From Stenocarpella maydis (taxonomy: Eukaryota > Ascomycota > Sordariomycetes > Diaporthales > Diaporthaceae), in NCBI GenBank assembly GCA_002270565.1, contig NQMI01000009.1:488111-552110 (forward strand): 64,000 nt of DNA, read 5' to 3'. Positions 61,723 to 64,000 of the stretch are shown piece by piece. Position 1 is the stretch's first letter. Each line of letters opens with the position of its first letter. The notes beneath the pieces were generated by a model that made no database searches, had not been told where the DNA came from, and saw only the letters and a program-made list of their open reading frames with translations. The position numbers and the translations under genes were made by a program.

Positions 61723-63070
61723 ATGGCACACACGAATATTGAGACCGAGGCTTTCGTGGTGACCGAGCCAAAGGCACCCTTCAAGCTCATGCCTATAACT
61801 CTCGACGAGGTCCGCGGGAAGGAAATACTCGTTGAAATGAAGTATTCTGGAATCTGTCATACCGTAAGAACTTGTTGCCCTCCGGCTGCACAGAAGTGGC
61901 CCCAGCGCTATCGGTATTAACGGGGTCAAATACAGGACATTGTCGTTCAACAAGGGCTTCTGCAGCATCTCACAGAATACCCAGTCATCCTAGGGCACGA
62001 GGGAGCAGGAATTATCAAGGCGATAGGCGCAGACGTTAGGGATAAATCCCTCCGCGTGGGCGACCAGGTTTTATTGTCTTACACGACCTGCCAGAATTGC
62101 GGCCCCTGCCTCGAGGACCGCCCGGCCTTCTGTAGAACGCACACAGAGGTCAACTTCAACGCGGTGCGCGTCGACGATAAAAGCACGCCCGCGCGACTGT
62201 TGGGTTCCAAGACGGGCGTCAGAAGCCAGTTCTTTGGGCAGTCCTCGTTCGCAAAGTTATCCATCGTTCAGGACTTTAGCGTGGTCAAGTGCCCCGTCAC
62301 GGACCTTCTCCCGTGTTATGCCCCGTTGGGCTGCGGCTTCCAGACTGGGGCTGGGACGGTGCTGAAGGCGGTCAGGCCGACCAAGAGCTCACGCGTCGTG
62401 GTCTTCGGTCTGGGCAGTGTTGGTATTGCGGCTCTCTTGGCCGCTGTCCATCTAGAGGTTGAGCAGGTCATCGGTGTTGACATTGTGGGCAGCAGATTGG
62501 AGCTGGTGAAGGAGCTTGGTGCAATAGACGTGATAGACTCCTCCAAGGAGGGTGATAACCTGGCCAACCGACTGAGGGAGATCACTGAAGGAGGCGCTGA
62601 TGTGGCCATCGATTGCAGTGGGGCGCCGTCTGCTCTACAAGCCGCAATCGACTGCCTGGGCCATGGGGGTCAGGCAATATCAGTTGGCGTCCCTCCACCA
62701 GGAGTGAAAATCGACATCGAGACACAGTCCTTCTTCATGTCTCATAAGAGTTATAGGGCCGTGATCGAAGGTGAAGTGACCCCAACTGAGGTGTGTAGAT
62801 CCACTGTGGATGGGAAATACCTCGAGGCGTCCTCCCGCTCTAACTGCAGTCAGTTTATTCCCGAGCTCATTGAGCTTCATCGAAAAGGTAGGTTTCCGGT
62901 GGACAAGCTTTGCAAGGTCTACTCCATGAAGGACTTTAATCAAGCTCTCATGGACATGCATAACGGCAAAGTAAGTGCAAAACACACGTGGTTTGCCAAT
63001 ATTGTACGGGAAAAGGCCCTGACAGGCTCTGACTCCACAGGTCATCAAACCGATTATTAAATGGGATTAA
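61723..63070 (+). CDS. zinc-dependent alcohol dehydrogenase (MDR family)
   Basis: Four exons, join(61723..61863, 61936..62790, 62854..62970, 63041..63070), give 380 residues. It is a cytosolic-type medium-chain NAD-dependent alcohol dehydrogenase. The catalytic zinc site shows as SGICHTD and GHEGAG. The structural zinc lobe is CQNCGPCLEDRPAFC with four cysteines. The Rossmann motif is VVFGLGSVGIAALLA followed by GVDIV, whose Asp favours NAD over NADP. The sequence resembles fungal aryl/benzyl-alcohol or geraniol dehydrogenases; the true substrate is unknown. Introns 2 and 3 were needed to remove non-family insertions: PTE|FIPELIELH and HNGK|VIKPIIKWD. The last exon is only 30 nt, so an uncorrected frame would end at 63060 with an unrelated tail. 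All introns are phase 0. It is divergent from the secreted SGNH-like gene. Confidence 0.92.
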
Positions 63071-63313
63071 TGCGTAGCGCGGGACGACCCCTGGTGTCTG
63101 CGCGTGATGCCAACTGGGTTTCCACAATGTAGCTTACCTAAAGGAACATAAACTCCGGTAATAGCTAGTAAATCAATTTGGCAACTGTCCTTGAGCATTA
63201 TACTATGACTAAGGTGCGTCTACGGCTGGGTGAAGGGACTGCCGCAGCTCTTTTATTCTTATAGCACAAAAAAGGGGGGAAGAGAATCGTGATCCGATTG
63301 AGAACGAAACCAG
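63071..63313. other. 3' flank of the alcohol dehydrogenase gene
   Basis: 243 bases between the dehydrogenase stop and the S9 relic; no gene. Confidence 0.5.
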
Positions 63314-63700
63314 CTACCGATTAATAACTATATCCTGGATCAACTCCTCATCCTGGCCTGACCCAGTTGAAGAGGCTCTTGTGTCAAGCCAGGCTGATCT
63401 CGCGTTCAAGAGCCAGTGGCTCTCGTCGGGGAAGTGAAGGAACCGCGAGGGCACACCCAGGCTCTGCAGGACATTGAACAACACAACACCCCCCGGGGTG
63501 ACCGAGCCTGCGCTGGAGTCCCCCTCCTCAGTGACTGGGGAGGCGTCGACCTCAAGACCCTTAATGTTGGCAACATAGATCTGGGAACGGTCAGACTTAT
63601 GAGATTCCATTCTGCTGAACGTAGGCAGGCTTGCTGCCATTGGGAGACCGCTTTGGGGGCCAAAAGTTCCCTGAGCATGAAGTTCGCCTTCGGCGACTCT
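63314..63700 (-). pseudogene. degraded S9 prolyl-oligopeptidase (dipeptidyl-peptidase V-like) relic
   Basis: On the - strand two separated pieces of one family sit together. Near 63590-63660 are [11 protein letters not shown] in one frame and then [14 protein letters not shown] in another, resembling the WSPDGSK.AYLQ...SDRA.IYVAD part of the beta-propeller half. From about 63490 down to 63400 comes [20 protein letters not shown] then SHWLLN, the C-terminal hydrolase segment that holds the catalytic His. The roughly 400 codons normally between them, including the GxSxGG serine region, are missing, and a frame change separates the first pieces. The result cannot encode a peptidase. Confidence 0.65.
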
Positions 63701-64000
63701 GGTGCCTTAGTTAATCTTACATCTGTATTATAACATATATTTAATACCCTTGATTATTGATTAGGATATCAATTACAGCACGATCAATGACATGTTTTGG
63801 TTGGCAGTTTGGGGATGACCTCCGCTTGTTCCATGGCACCCTCATCTGCCTCCCTGCACGACACCGGCCTTTACCAGCTTACTCATTGTGGATATCGCGC
63901 CCATAGAGATGATGCAATACAGGTATTTAGTATCTTACCACGCATGCCCGGAAAGCAAGCCTTGATCGGCGAACTAGACCACCGTCGGGTAAGATTGTCG
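63701..64000. other. window end, no supported gene
   Basis: 300 bases with short frames only; the first 60 are AT-rich. Any gene here would extend beyond the window. Confidence 0.4.

Overview
This is a nuclear segment of a filamentous ascomycete (Pezizomycotina), most likely a Sordariomycete. The genes carry short introns (about 50-110 nt) with GT..AG borders and CTRAC-type branch points. Coding DNA is GC-rich with GC-rich third positions, intergenic DNA is long, and a few AT-rich islands resemble RIP-mutated relics. The families are fungal: CYP51, MON2, MMS2, a PDR-type ABC pump, and Clr5, GCR1_C, fungal BTB and DUF3074 proteins. I recognised no tRNA, rRNA, CRISPR array or intact transposon. 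Exon borders below were worked out by hand from splice consensus, reading-frame closure and family knowledge, with no alignment or RNA evidence.

Layout. 0-13 kb: a Myb/SANT-like protein (+), a membrane cytochrome P450 (-), a DUF3074 protein (-), sterol 14-alpha-demethylase CYP51 (-) and a single-exon MFS transporter (-). 13-29 kb: a mitochondrial stomatin-like SPFH protein (-), a small disordered protein with an internal duplication (+), the large trafficking protein MON2 (-), the ubiquitin E2 variant MMS2 (+, divergent from MON2), a LYR-motif protein (+) and a bZIP factor (-). 32-40 kb: a three-exon Clr5-domain protein (-), an unrecognised protein with a problematic splice junction (+) and a BTB protein whose frame is broken by an in-frame TAG (+). 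40-49 kb: 4 kb of gene-poor DNA followed by a full-length PDR/CDR-type ABC transporter (+). 50-64 kb has a more accessory character: a Dal5-type MFS permease (-), a TRK potassium transporter with an in-frame TGA and a small deletion, set between AT-rich islands (-), a GCR1_C-domain factor (-), a secreted SGNH-like protein (-), a frameshifted relic (+), a zinc alcohol dehydrogenase (+) and a degraded S9 peptidase relic (-).

The housekeeping genes (CYP51, MON2, MMS2, SPFH) suggest the left half is stable core genome. The right end shows decay: two in-frame stops, two gene relics and AT islands. CYP51 (azole target) and a PDR pump (azole efflux family) share the window but lie 33 kb apart with unrelated genes between, so I do not call a cluster. 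I did not find a convincing new biological system. The best leads are the stop-interrupted BTB and TRK genes, the unrecognised 398-residue protein, the GC-AG intron and loop insertion in MMS2, the internally duplicated small protein, and a recurrent 12-bp intergenic motif.
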